A DNA stretch of 64,000 bases from an uncultured Eubacterium sp. (lineage in GTDB: Bacteria > Bacillota > Clostridia > Lachnospirales > Lachnospiraceae). The stretch's first letter is position 1. Each line of letters starts with the position of its first letter. Positions 27,777 through 35,058 of this stretch are shown here, piece by piece. Made by a program: the position numbers and the translations under genes. The stretch is from the NCBI GenBank assembly GCA_934320655.1, contig CAKRFN010000001.1:186001-250000 (forward strand), in the 5' to 3' direction. The notes beneath the pieces are model-generated. The model searched no databases. It was given only the letters and a program-made list of their open reading frames with translations, and was not told the DNA's origin.

Positions 27777-28506
27777 CAGGCCAATCCGATAACCGTGCAT
27801 TTGTAATGGCATGGAAAAATCTTTTTTTCACACCCGGATTGTCCCGATTGATCTGACGGACCAGTTGTTTGACATATTCCCGTCGGGTCGAACCGTCCGC
27901 CGGACAGTCATTTTTTCTGACCGGTAACTGATAGCGGTTCTTGAAACCGATCACATCAGATTCTGATACATACATGAGCGGACGGATCACGGTGAGACCG
28001 GAACGGTCAAGATTGGTGACTGGAGGAAACGCATAGAAGTTTCCCTCGTAGATCATAGATAAAAACATTGTTTCTATGATATCGTCCATATGATGCGCAT
28101 AGGCGACCTTATTACAGCCAAGCTCCAAAGCAGCCGTATTTAAGGCACCTTTGCGCATCTTTGCACATAAGGAGCACGGCGCGTGTTCCTTGCGTTCCTC
28201 AAAGACGATTTTCCCAATCTGTGTAGGTACGACCTGATAAGGAACCTGCAGCTTCTGACAAAGCGTCCGGATCTGTGAATCGTCGTTCGGTGTATCTGTG
28301 TCACTGGGTGCAAAACCAAGATCCACACAGATGGCGGTCAATTCAAAGGCATGCGGATAAAAGTTACGCAGACCCGCAAGTGCATATAATAAAGTCAGCG
28401 AATCCTTGCCGCCGGAAATACCTATGGCAATTTTATCACCGGTATCGATCATGTGATAATCGTCGATCGCACGGCGTACCTGACTGTAGAGTTGTTGAAG
28501 CTTCAT
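27763..28506 (-). CDS. TtcA-like tRNA thiolation ATPase
   Basis: 247 residues of the PP-loop ATP pyrophosphatase superfamily: GISGGKDSLTLLYALAG near residue 30, and CSLCAKMRKGALN with the CxxC, plus a later KNDCPADGSTRR cysteine. This fits TtcA, which thiolates C32 of some tRNAs and uses an iron-sulphur cluster. Related non-TtcA TIGR00269-type enzymes look similar, so the exact tRNA position is inferred. The gene stands alone with dtd upstream on the same strand. Confidence 0.85.
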   Translation of the reverse strand: MKLQQLYSQVRRAIDDYHMIDTGDKIAIGISGGKDSLTLLYALAGLRNFYPHAFELTAICVDLGFAPSDTDTPNDDSQIRTLCQKLQVPYQVVPTQIGKIVFEERKEHAPCSLCAKMRKGALNTAALELGCNKVAYAHHMDDIIETMFLSMIYEGNFYAFPPVTNLDRSGLTVIRPLMYVSESDVIGFKNRYQLPVRKNDCPADGSTRREYVKQLVRQINRDNPGVKKRFFHAITNARLSDWPVIDD

Positions 28507-28557
28507 AGGGCAGTTCCTTTCTAACTATTCGCAAAAGTCTAGTTTAACGAAAAGTTA

Positions 28558-29004
28558 CTAGCATAGTTCCGCAGAGTCCAGAATAATCGTAAACGGACCG
28601 TCATTAAGCAGTTCCACCTTCATATCAGCGCCAAATGAGCCAGTTTCGACCGGAAACTGTGTGCGGCACTGTGCAATGATATATTCGTACAGTTCGTTGG
28701 CAAGCGTCGGATTGCCGGCATTTGTAAAGGATGGACGATTTCCTTTGCGGCAGTCTGCATACAATGTGAACTGGCTGACTAACAGTAACTGTCCATCGAC
28801 GTCGCGCAGCGATAGATTTGTTTTTCCGTTTTCATCCTCAAAGATGCGAAGTCCTAACAGCTTTTTGATCAGCCTATCAGCGATCTCTTTCGTATCGGTT
28901 TCCGCGATACCAATCAATACCAAAAAGCCTCTCCCGATTTTTCCGATGACTTGATCTTCTACTGTCACAGATGCATGTGATACTTTCTGAATGACAAATT
29001 TCAT
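28558..29004 (-). CDS. dtd: D-aminoacyl-tRNA deacylase
   Basis: 148 residues, full-length Dtd, which hydrolyses D-amino acids and glycine wrongly loaded on tRNA. SQFTLYADCRKGNRPSF (about residue 78) carries the catalytic SQFTL motif, and NDGPFTIILDS near the C-terminus matches the second conserved loop. The N-terminal MKFVIQKVSHASVTV is typical. Confidence 0.96.
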   Translation of the reverse strand: MKFVIQKVSHASVTVEDQVIGKIGRGFLVLIGIAETDTKEIADRLIKKLLGLRIFEDENGKTNLSLRDVDGQLLLVSQFTLYADCRKGNRPSFTNAGNPTLANELYEYIIAQCRTQFPVETGSFGADMKVELLNDGPFTIILDSAELC

Positions 29005-29106
29005 AATTCCTTTGTTCCTTTCTCTTTGCTTTCCGGCAAAAATGCGTTAAACTAAGTATAAGGTTTTTACCTGATGGATGCAAGAAAAAAGGAGTAACTG
29101 TCTGCT

Positions 29107-30165
29107 ATGAAAGAAAAAGCATATTATGAGAAGGTAAATATTACAAACGCGGTACGGCTGCGTGAACAGCTTCAGGTGCTGCCGCGGTTTTGCAGGGAAT
29201 ATTTTGTCGGCATTGAGCCTACGACCTCCTCACGTACCCGTCTGGCATATGCCTATGATCTGGGTATTTTCTTTGAATACATACATGATAATAATCCGGT
29301 TTATCGGAAAATGGACATTACCGAATATCCGTTGACGCTTCTAGATGAGGTGACGGCACTGGACATCGAAGAATATCTGTCCTACTTAAAATATTATGAA
29401 AAAAACGGAGTGGAACATACGAATGATGAGCGTGGTGTTGCAAGAAAGCTCGCCAGTCTGCGCAGTCTGTACAATTATTTTTTCAGGAAAGAACTGATTA
29501 CGAAGAATCCGCCGTCACTCGTTTCTACACCGAAAATTCACGATAAGAATATTACGCGGCTCGATGTGGATGAGGTCGCACTGCTGTTAGATCAGGTGGA
29601 ATCCGGAGAAAAGCTGACCGAGCGACAGAAAATGTATCATGAACAGACAAAAAAGCGAGATCTGGCAATCATGACACTGCTGCTTGGCACCGGAATCCGT
29701 GTCTCGGAGTGTGTTGGACTCGATATCGACGATCTGGATTTTAAAAATAACGGAATCAAGATCCACCGCAAAGGCGGCGCAGAGGTTGTTGTATATTTCG
29801 GCGATGAAGTCGCGGATGCGCTGCTCGATTATTTGGAGGAGCGCGAAACGATCGAGGCTGCGGAAGGACACGGCAATGCCCTCTTTTTATCGATGCAGAA
29901 AAAGAGAATGCAGGTGCGTTCGGTTGAAAATCTCGTAAAAAAGTATTCCAGACTGATTACGACGGTGAAAAACATCACACCGCACAAGCTGCGCAGTACC
30001 TACGGTACGACGCTTTATCAGGAGACAGGTGATATTTATCTTGTTGCAGATGTGCTCGGACATAAGGATGTCAATACAACAAGAAAGCATTATGCGGCGC
30101 AGGCTGACGAACGCCGCCGTATGGCAGGACGTGTCGTACAGTTACGTGAAAAACCCCAGGAATGA
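29107..30165 (+). CDS. XerC/D-like tyrosine recombinase
   Basis: 352 residues. An N-terminal SAM-like core-binding domain (TRLAYAYDLGIFFEYI) precedes the catalytic domain. The catalytic residues are visible as the Arg in GTGIRVSECVGLD, the Lys in the KGGAEVVVYF hairpin, HKLRSTYGT with His and Arg, LGHKDVNTTRKHY with His and the nucleophilic Tyr. No phage genes, attachment repeats or relaxase are nearby, so a XerC/XerD-type chromosome-dimer role or a relic integrase are both possible. GGAG precedes the ATG. The stop codon lies inside the terminator stem that follows. Confidence 0.88.
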   Translation: MKEKAYYEKVNITNAVRLREQLQVLPRFCREYFVGIEPTTSSRTRLAYAYDLGIFFEYIHDNNPVYRKMDITEYPLTLLDEVTALDIEEYLSYLKYYEKNGVEHTNDERGVARKLASLRSLYNYFFRKELITKNPPSLVSTPKIHDKNITRLDVDEVALLLDQVESGEKLTERQKMYHEQTKKRDLAIMTLLLGTGIRVSECVGLDIDDLDFKNNGIKIHRKGGAEVVVYFGDEVADALLDYLEERETIEAAEGHGNALFLSMQKKRMQVRSVENLVKKYSRLITTVKNITPHKLRSTYGTTLYQETGDIYLVADVLGHKDVNTTRKHYAAQADERRRMAGRVVQLREKPQE

Positions 30166-30180
30166 TTTCCCGGGGTTTTG
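30149..30180 (+). terminator. Intrinsic terminator of the recombinase gene
   Basis: AAAACCCC and GGAA on the left pair with TTCC and GGGGTTTT on the right (one internal A-C mismatch), ending in a T-run. The TGA stop of the recombinase is in the loop region. The A-rich left flank could also let it act for the opposing strand. Confidence 0.88.
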
Positions 30181-30229
30181 TTGTCATTGCTATCCAGTTG
30201 TTATAAATGAGCGTTGGTCACGCAGACAG

Positions 30230-31465
30230 TTACGGTCTCTTTGAACCGCAGTTCTGGCAGAAATTGCCCTGATTGACTGTACCGCAGCTACACTGCCAAC
30301 TGCTCGGCTGCGGCTTGGGTGAACCGCAATTCGGACAGAAGTTACCGGTTGCTGTTGTACCGCAGCTGCACTGCCAGCCACCCTGTGCGCTTTGTGCCTG
30401 CTGAACCGGCTGCTGGGGCTGGGGTATTGCTTGCTGTTGCTGCTGCATTGCCTGCTGCTGTTGACCCATGGAATACAGGTTCTGGACGTTCATGCCACCG
30501 GCATTCATTGCCATATTCATACCCATAAAGCCTGTCATTGCGCCTGCGGAATTGTCTGCCGCCGTGCGCATGGCATCTGCCTGTGCACCGGCGAGTGTTG
30601 CGGCTGCCATCGTAGGATCGCGCAGAATCGCTGCCTGCTGTGCCTTTTTGATCATTTCCTGATCTTCCGGCGGTAATGTCACACTGCCGAGCGCTACAGA
30701 TATGATCTTCAAACCACGCAGCTGTGTCCACTTCTCGGATAATGCCTGATTCATCGCACTTTCCAGCTCTGTTGTGTGCTGGGGAATCTGGTTCGGTCTC
30801 AGTCCGAGATCTGACAGACGGCCGAATGCAGGCTGTAAAGCGCTGACGAACTCTGTCTTTAACTGTGTATCGATCTCATCGCGCTTGAACGCATTCTTGA
30901 CATTTCCGGATACGCTTGAGAAAAACAGGATCGGATCTACAATCTTATAAGAATATACACCGGAAGCACGCACGGATACATCCAGATCCAGACCAATATT
31001 CGTATCTACGACACGGAACGGAATCGGGGTAGGTGTTCCGAATTTGTTATCCATCATTTCTTTTAAGTTGATGAAGTAAACGCGCTGATCCTTTCCGGTA
31101 TCACCGCCAAATGAAAAACGCTCGTCGATCGTAGCAAATGTCTTTCGCACGCTGTCTCCGAGATCACCGGTAAAGATACTCGGCTCGGTAGATGCGTCAA
31201 AGATGTATTCGCCCGGCTCTGCACAGACATCAACGATCTTTCCCTGCTCTACGATCACCATACACTGTCCGGCTGACACAGCGATTTTGCTGCCTTGTGT
31301 AATGATATTGTCATTGCCCTTGGTGTTTGATGAATGTTTGCCGACACGCTTCTGTCCGCGAACGAGTAATGTATCGGCTGAAAGTGAATCACAATAGATA
31401 AACTCTTTCCACTGATCCGCGAGTGTACCGCCGACCGCGCCGATTGCTGCTTTAATAAGTCCCAT
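30230..31465 (-). CDS. SPFH-domain (virion core/YdjI-like) protein with two zinc ribbons
   Basis: 411 residues. The SPFH/Band 7 part occupies about residues 30-290 (GQCMVIVEQGKIVDVCAEPGEY, then IPFRVVDTN, and EKWTQLRGLKIISVALGSV). A helical Ala/Met/Gln-rich linker with QQQQQ runs to about 365. Two near-identical treble ribbons end the chain, each of the form WQCSCGT, FCPNCGS / FCQNCGS (four cysteines each). No signal peptide or membrane helix is seen at the N-terminus. Relatives are linked to membrane-stress responses, but the role is unknown. GGAGGAGG precedes the ATG. Confidence 0.88.
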   Translation of the reverse strand: MGLIKAAIGAVGGTLADQWKEFIYCDSLSADTLLVRGQKRVGKHSSNTKGNDNIITQGSKIAVSAGQCMVIVEQGKIVDVCAEPGEYIFDASTEPSIFTGDLGDSVRKTFATIDERFSFGGDTGKDQRVYFINLKEMMDNKFGTPTPIPFRVVDTNIGLDLDVSVRASGVYSYKIVDPILFFSSVSGNVKNAFKRDEIDTQLKTEFVSALQPAFGRLSDLGLRPNQIPQHTTELESAMNQALSEKWTQLRGLKIISVALGSVTLPPEDQEMIKKAQQAAILRDPTMAAATLAGAQADAMRTAADNSAGAMTGFMGMNMAMNAGGMNVQNLYSMGQQQQAMQQQQQAIPQPQQPVQQAQSAQGGWQCSCGTTATGNFCPNCGSPKPQPSSWQCSCGTVNQGNFCQNCGSKRP

Positions 31466-31613
31466 ATGAAAATACCTCCTCCAAATGATCTTTTTCTACT
31501 GATATCCATTGTATAGCATTTTCCGTCAGAATTCTATCCCTAAATACAAATTTGTTGCTGTTCCCCGTACCACGTTCCGGCAGCATCCACAACAGTATGC
31601 ACAAATCCATCTA

Positions 31614-33035
31614 TTAGAGCGGACAGATTTTGATCAGCATCAGCCATGCCAGACCGTAGTAAGTGAGTACCGCCACCAGATCGTTCATCGTCGTAATAAG
31701 TGGACCGGAGGCAACGGCAGGATCGATGTGGATCTTATGAAACATCATAGGAATCAACGTTCCGACCAGACTGGATATAATCATGGCAACAAGCAGTGAG
31801 ATCCCCACGCATCCGGAAATCAAAAATGCCTTTGCCAGAATATGGTATTTAAACAAATAGGTATAGCATCCCACAAATACAAATGCCAATACTGCCAAAA
31901 ACAGTCCGTTCAAAAATCCTACCTTTGTCTCCTTCATCACGAGGAAAAATTTTTGTTTTCCGGTCAGATGCTCGTCTACCAGTACACGGATCGTGACAGC
32001 TAATGACTGTGTGCCGACATTTCCTGCCATATCCAGAATCAATGACTGGAAACAGATCACGATCGGAACAACCGCTACAACCGATTCGAATACGCCGACT
32101 ACAGAGGAGACACCCATGCCTAAAAACAACAGGATAATCAGCCACGGAAGGCGCTTTTTCATACTCTCAGCAGCAGTCTCATTCAGATCCTCGCTCTCGG
32201 TCAGACCTGCCAGCTTTGCATAATCCTCGCCGAGTTCCTCATCCACGAACTCAATAATATCCTGCGCCGTGATCGCACCAATCAGATGTCCCTGATCCGA
32301 TAATACCGGAATCGAATCCTCTGCGTAGTCCTTGATGCGTTCTACACAGTCCTCCATCTTTTCATGTTCGTTGACATACGGGTAGGATTTACTGATCAGT
32401 TTCTCCAACACATCATTTTCGCGCGCGACAATGAGATCGGTCAGGTCGATCGCACCATAAAAACACCCCTGCTCGTCCACTACATAAACTGTCAGAATAT
32501 TGTCATTTTCGCCTGCCTGCAGGATCAGCTCGTGCATCGCCTGACGAATCGTGAGATGGCGGTCAATAACTACATAGTTGGTCGTCATTTTACTTCCGAT
32601 CTCATCCTCCGCATAAGATAACAGCATGCGCAGATCATCCCGCGCATCCGTGTCTAGCAGGCCTGCCAGACGGCTTCGCAGTGCCGGATTAACCGTTTCG
32701 AGGACATCGACTGCATCATCCGAATCCATCTCGGAGAGGACATCTGCTGTTGTCTGCAAATCCAATTCCCCTAAAAACGTACCGGCGTGATCCATATAGG
32801 GGATGATCTCCGCCAGCCGCCGGACACCTAACACCGGATATAACAGCCTGCGCTCATCAGCAGAGAGCTGCTGCAATGCATCTGCAATGTCGTTCTCATG
32901 GTAATCGGCGATCAGCTCCAAAAACTGCTCCGTGGCAGCGTGATCGGAAACATTCCGGATATAGCGGCGGATCATCGCCAGTAATTCATCGACGTAGCTG
33001 TGTCTGTATAATAATTCGTTCGTTGTTCTGTTCAT
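31614..33035 (-). CDS. mgtE: MgtE magnesium transporter
   Basis: 473 residues: the N-terminal superhelical Mg-sensing domain (about 15-130), two CBS domains (about 135-260, including VYVVDEQGCFYGAIDLTDLI and IPVLSDQGHLIGAITAQDIIEF), a connecting helix, and five membrane helices with DMAGNVGTQSLAVTIRV and the pore-region PLITTMNDLVAVLTYYGLA. It is a Mg-gated Mg channel. AAAGGAG is seven bases or so before the ATG. The gene has a leader of about 455 bases with a promoter, a mini-gene and an attenuator-like terminator, so expression is probably controlled in the leader. Confidence 0.97.
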   Translation of the reverse strand: MNRTTNELLYRHSYVDELLAMIRRYIRNVSDHAATEQFLELIADYHENDIADALQQLSADERRLLYPVLGVRRLAEIIPYMDHAGTFLGELDLQTTADVLSEMDSDDAVDVLETVNPALRSRLAGLLDTDARDDLRMLLSYAEDEIGSKMTTNYVVIDRHLTIRQAMHELILQAGENDNILTVYVVDEQGCFYGAIDLTDLIVARENDVLEKLISKSYPYVNEHEKMEDCVERIKDYAEDSIPVLSDQGHLIGAITAQDIIEFVDEELGEDYAKLAGLTESEDLNETAAESMKKRLPWLIILLFLGMGVSSVVGVFESVVAVVPIVICFQSLILDMAGNVGTQSLAVTIRVLVDEHLTGKQKFFLVMKETKVGFLNGLFLAVLAFVFVGCYTYLFKYHILAKAFLISGCVGISLLVAMIISSLVGTLIPMMFHKIHIDPAVASGPLITTMNDLVAVLTYYGLAWLMLIKICPL

Positions 33036-33127
33036 ATTGTCTGTCTCCTTTCTGCCTGAAAAAGAGTCGCCCCGGCGGTATGCGAAGCATATATTTCATT
33101 TCCGCGAGATGCGCATAAAAAAGTGCG

Positions 33128-33199
33128 CAAAAAAACACCGCTTTCAAAAAAGCTCTCTTTACCAGTTATCGTGTAAAATCGCTCATTTTATGCGGTGTT
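33128..33199 (-). terminator. Attenuator-type terminator in the mgtE leader
   Basis: On the minus strand AACACCGC (33199-33192) pairs with GCGGTGTT (33141-33134) around a long AT-rich loop with its own smaller hairpins, and a run of seven T follows. It lies about 95 bases before the mgtE start, so transcripts must read through it to express mgtE. Confidence 0.7.
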
Positions 33200-33235
33200 A
33201 GACAATATAAACAGAAGCGCCGCGTCTCCCGCGCG

Positions 33236-33267
33236 CCTGAGTGATATGCACAGCATATCCCATCAGG
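33236..33267 (-). other. Perfect hairpin in the mgtE leader
   Basis: CCTGA and GATATGC on one side pair with GCATATC and TCAGG on the other, with a three-base loop and a small internal loop. It stands just after the leader mini-gene and could act as an anti-terminator partner or a structural element. Confidence 0.6.
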
Positions 33268-33287
33268 TACGATCTGCGTATCTATGT

Positions 33288-33374
33288 TCAAGAGATCATG
33301 GACACGCTGTGCCTGATAGATGTTTGCCCGTCACCGCAAATAATACTTCGACTTGGACTACCACAACCGTCCAT
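33288..33374 (-). CDS. 28-residue leader peptide upstream of mgtE (candidate)
   Basis: ATG at 33374 is preceded by AGGAGGTGA with eight bases from AGGAGG to the start, one of the best Shine-Dalgarno matches in the window. The product starts MDGCGSPSRSIICGDG and ends HSVSMIS, with two cysteines and many serines. Bases around the start (AGAGATATGGAC) pair with the last sense codons (GTCCATGATCTCT, one bulge), so the start lies in a stem closed by the mini-gene's own end. It is too short for most gene callers. Translation is inferred from the ribosome binding site only; the function is unknown, and a sensor of translation or of Mg is plausible. Confidence 0.5.
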   Translation of the reverse strand: MDGCGSPSRSIICGDGQTSIRHSVSMIS

Positions 33375-33497
33375 ATCTCTCACCTCCTATATAATAACCT
33401 GATAACTTAAGAATTAAGAACCATCATTTTACCTTTTTCATTGAAAAGCATAAAATCGATGATCACATATTTCTAATGTCTGATTTGAACCGTTGTT

Positions 33498-33526
33498 ATC
33501 ATAGGCTATATTTTTATGTTTGTCAA
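33498..33526 (-). promoter_or_regulatory. Consensus promoter of the mgtE leader
   Basis: On the minus strand TTGACA (33526-33521), 17 bases, then TATGAT (33503-33498). It lies directly after the yneA stop, showing that mgtE is transcribed independently of yneA with a leader of about 455 bases. Confidence 0.8.
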
Positions 33527-33527
33527 G

Positions 33528-33860
33528 CTATAATACCGTCTTTACCGGAACTAATATATAAGCGCCCGCCTGAATGCGGTCAGAGTCCAGTCCGTTCAGC
33601 GCCTTCATCTGTTCTACAAACTGCTCCGTATCTGTAGTACCGCGATACTGCTGCGCAAGACTCCACAATGAGTCGCCTCCACTGATATAAACACTCTCAT
33701 AGGTCGTCTGTGTCTGACGCTGTGCCGCCTGTGTATGCCCTGCCGTCGCTATCGCGCTGAAAGAAAAGGTACAAAGTAAAATCACACTCAATGTCACGAG
33801 TACAAATAAAAGATTCCGGATCGAAAAATAATTTTTAGAAATATCATGTGAAGTTCTCAT
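33528..33860 (-). CDS. yneA: YneA-like SOS-induced LysM protein
   Basis: 110 residues: a short cytosolic start, one membrane helix (LLFVLVTLSVILLCTFSFSA, about 18-37) and a C-terminal LysM domain beginning YESVYISGGDSLWSLAQQY and ending GAYILVPVKTVL. Size, topology and its position divergent from lexA match YneA, the cell-division suppressor of the SOS response in Bacillus. The ATG at 33860 follows GGAGG at eight bases; an upstream ATG at 33875 overlaps that ribosome binding site and is rejected. A perfect LexA box lies 20 bases upstream. Confidence 0.88.
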   Translation of the reverse strand: MRTSHDISKNYFSIRNLLFVLVTLSVILLCTFSFSAIATAGHTQAAQRQTQTTYESVYISGGDSLWSLAQQYRGTTDTEQFVEQMKALNGLDSDRIQAGAYILVPVKTVL

Positions 33861-33879
33861 AAGTATGTCCTCCATTCCC

Positions 33880-33891
33880 GAACAGCTGTTC
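33880..33891. promoter_or_regulatory. LexA (SOS) box, perfect
   Basis: GAACAGCTGTTC, preceded by C, is an exact GAAC-N4-GTTC operator. It sits just before the yneA coding start in the lexA-yneA intergenic region. Confidence 0.9.
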
Positions 33892-33910
33892 TGCTACTAA
33901 TATAGCATCA

Positions 33911-33922
33911 GAACATTTGTTT
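33911..33922. promoter_or_regulatory. LexA (SOS) box, one mismatch
   Basis: GAACATTTGTTT differs at one position from GAAC-N4-GTTC. It lies between yneA and the lexA promoter, 31 bases from the perfect box, about three helical turns. Confidence 0.7.
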
Positions 33923-33936
33923 GTCAATCAGAAAAT

Positions 33937-33950
33937 CGAACAAATTTTCG
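33937..33950. promoter_or_regulatory. LexA (SOS) box, one mismatch, near the lexA -35
   Basis: CGAACAAATTTTCG keeps the CGAA and TTCG ends and departs from the consensus at one inner base. It ends 11 bases before the lexA -35, suited to autorepression. A weaker GAATATATGTTT at 33951-33962 overlaps the -35 itself. Confidence 0.7.
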
Positions 33951-33960
33951 GAATATATGT

Positions 33961-33989
33961 TTGATTTTTCTGGCTTCATATGATACACT
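33961..33989 (+). promoter_or_regulatory. lexA promoter
   Basis: TTGATT (33961-33966) and TACACT (33984-33989) with 17 bases between them, about 65 bases ahead of the lexA ATG and flanked by SOS boxes. Confidence 0.65.
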
Positions 33990-34054
33990 GAATAAGAGAA
34001 AACGAACATATATGCATCCGGTTACTTTTCGGTTCCGGCTTAGGAGGATCATTT

Positions 34055-34672
34055 ATGGCAAATGGAAAAATCAGCGACAAGCAACGCGAAATATTAGAAT
34101 ATATCAAGCAGGAGATCTTACAGCGCGGCTATCCGCCGGCTGTCCGTGAGATTTGTGAGGCGGTGAACTTAAAGTCTACTTCATCCGTTCACTCCCATCT
34201 GGAGACACTTGAGAAAAACGGTTATATCCGCCGTGATCCGACGAAGCCCCGTGCGATCGAGATTCTGGATGATGACTTTAACCTCACGAGGCGTGAGATT
34301 GTAAACGTGCCGATTATCGGACAGGTCGCTGCCGGTGAGCCGATCTTTGCCGAGCAGAATATTCAGGATTATTTCCCAGTTCCGGCAGAGTACATGCCGA
34401 ATGTGGAGACCTTTATGTTGAAGGTAAAAGGTGAGAGTATGATCAATGCCGGCATCCTGAGCGGCGATTCGGTACTTGTCCAGAGACAGTCTGATGCCAG
34501 AAACGGTGATATGGTCGTGGCACTCGTTGATGATTCTGCCACAGTAAAGACATTTTACAAGGAGGACGGTCATTACCGCCTGCAGCCTGAAAATGATACG
34601 ATGGATCCGATCATCGTGGATCACTGTGAGATTTTAGGAAAGGTATTCGGTGTTTTCAGGCTTTATAACTAA
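34055..34672 (+). CDS. lexA: SOS repressor LexA
   Basis: 205 residues. The N-terminal winged helix contains YPPAVREICEAVNLKSTSSVHSHL. The self-cleavage site is Ala93-Gly94 in QVAAGEP; the catalytic serine is Ser128 (GESMINAG) and the lysine Lys165 (ATVKTFY). RecA-stimulated cleavage relieves repression of SOS genes, including lexA itself and the divergent yneA. AGGAGG precedes the ATG at eight bases. It ends just before a terminator shared with rsfS. Confidence 0.98.
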   Translation: MANGKISDKQREILEYIKQEILQRGYPPAVREICEAVNLKSTSSVHSHLETLEKNGYIRRDPTKPRAIEILDDDFNLTRREIVNVPIIGQVAAGEPIFAEQNIQDYFPVPAEYMPNVETFMLKVKGESMINAGILSGDSVLVQRQSDARNGDMVVALVDDSATVKTFYKEDGHYRLQPENDTMDPIIVDHCEILGKVFGVFRLYN

Positions 34673-34679
34673 AATAAAT

Positions 34680-34710
34680 GAGCTGCCGGTCTGGCAGCTC
34701 TTTCGTTTTA
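34680..34710. terminator. Bidirectional terminator between lexA and rsfS
   Basis: GAGCTGCC pairs with GGCAGCTC over a five-base loop, followed by TTTCGTTTT on the plus strand. The stop codon of the convergent rsfS overlaps its right edge, and the left side is A-rich for the opposite direction. Confidence 0.88.
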
Positions 34711-35058
34711 TAACTCATCCACAGATACTTCTTTTCCATCTGTCCAGATACGCTCTAAATCATAGAACAGACGGTCTTCTTTTGAGAATACATGCACGAT
34801 CACATCGCCGTAATCCATCAAAATCCATGTGGAGTTGCGGTTTCCCTCGGTCTGCTTTAACTGGCAGCCCGCCTTGTACAGTTCTTCTTCCACAGAATCA
34901 CACATTGCCTGCAGCTGGTTCTGGTTTGCACCGTCTGCGATGATAAAATAATCTGCGATCGGTGAAATCTCACTGATGTCAATAATCTTGATGTTTTCAC
35001 CTTTCTTATCAGCTAAAGCCTCATAAGCCACCTTTGCAAATTTTGCACTTTCAGCCAT
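34708..35058 (-). CDS. rsfS: Ribosomal silencing factor RsfS
   Basis: 116 residues. DISEISPIADYFIIADGANQNQLQA and the C-terminal WILMDYGDVIVHVFSKEDR are the RsfS (DUF143) signatures. It binds L14 on the large subunit and blocks subunit joining in starvation. It overlaps yqeK by eight bases. This nadD-yqeK-rsfS order is widely conserved in Firmicutes. Confidence 0.96.
   Translation of the reverse strand: MAESAKFAKVAYEALADKKGENIKIIDISEISPIADYFIIADGANQNQLQAMCDSVEEELYKAGCQLKQTEGNRNSTWILMDYGDVIVHVFSKEDRLFYDLERIWTDGKEVSVDEL

Larger units (their letters stand above)
33036..33497 (-). promoter_or_regulatory. Long structured mgtE leader
   Basis: On the minus strand the leader runs from the promoter at 33498-33526 to the mgtE ATG. 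In transcript order it has: a hairpin (about 33465 to 33424, ATTTTA with TAAAAT); a strong Shine-Dalgarno and 28-codon mini-gene (33374-33288) enclosed by a 12-pair stem; a perfect hairpin at 33267-33236; a GC-rich inverted repeat near 33235-33210; a terminator at 33199-33128; and short hairpins before the mgtE ribosome binding site. The conserved M-box core was not recognised. A Mg-responsive attenuator is the natural inference. Confidence 0.6.

Noticed and set aside
29107..30165. Integrated element around the tyrosine recombinase
   Set aside because: No phage, conjugation or cargo genes and no flanking tRNA or direct repeats were seen.
33150..33400. M-box (ykoK) riboswitch upstream of mgtE
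   Set aside because: The position is right, but the conserved core segments could not be found; structure differs and contains a mini-gene.
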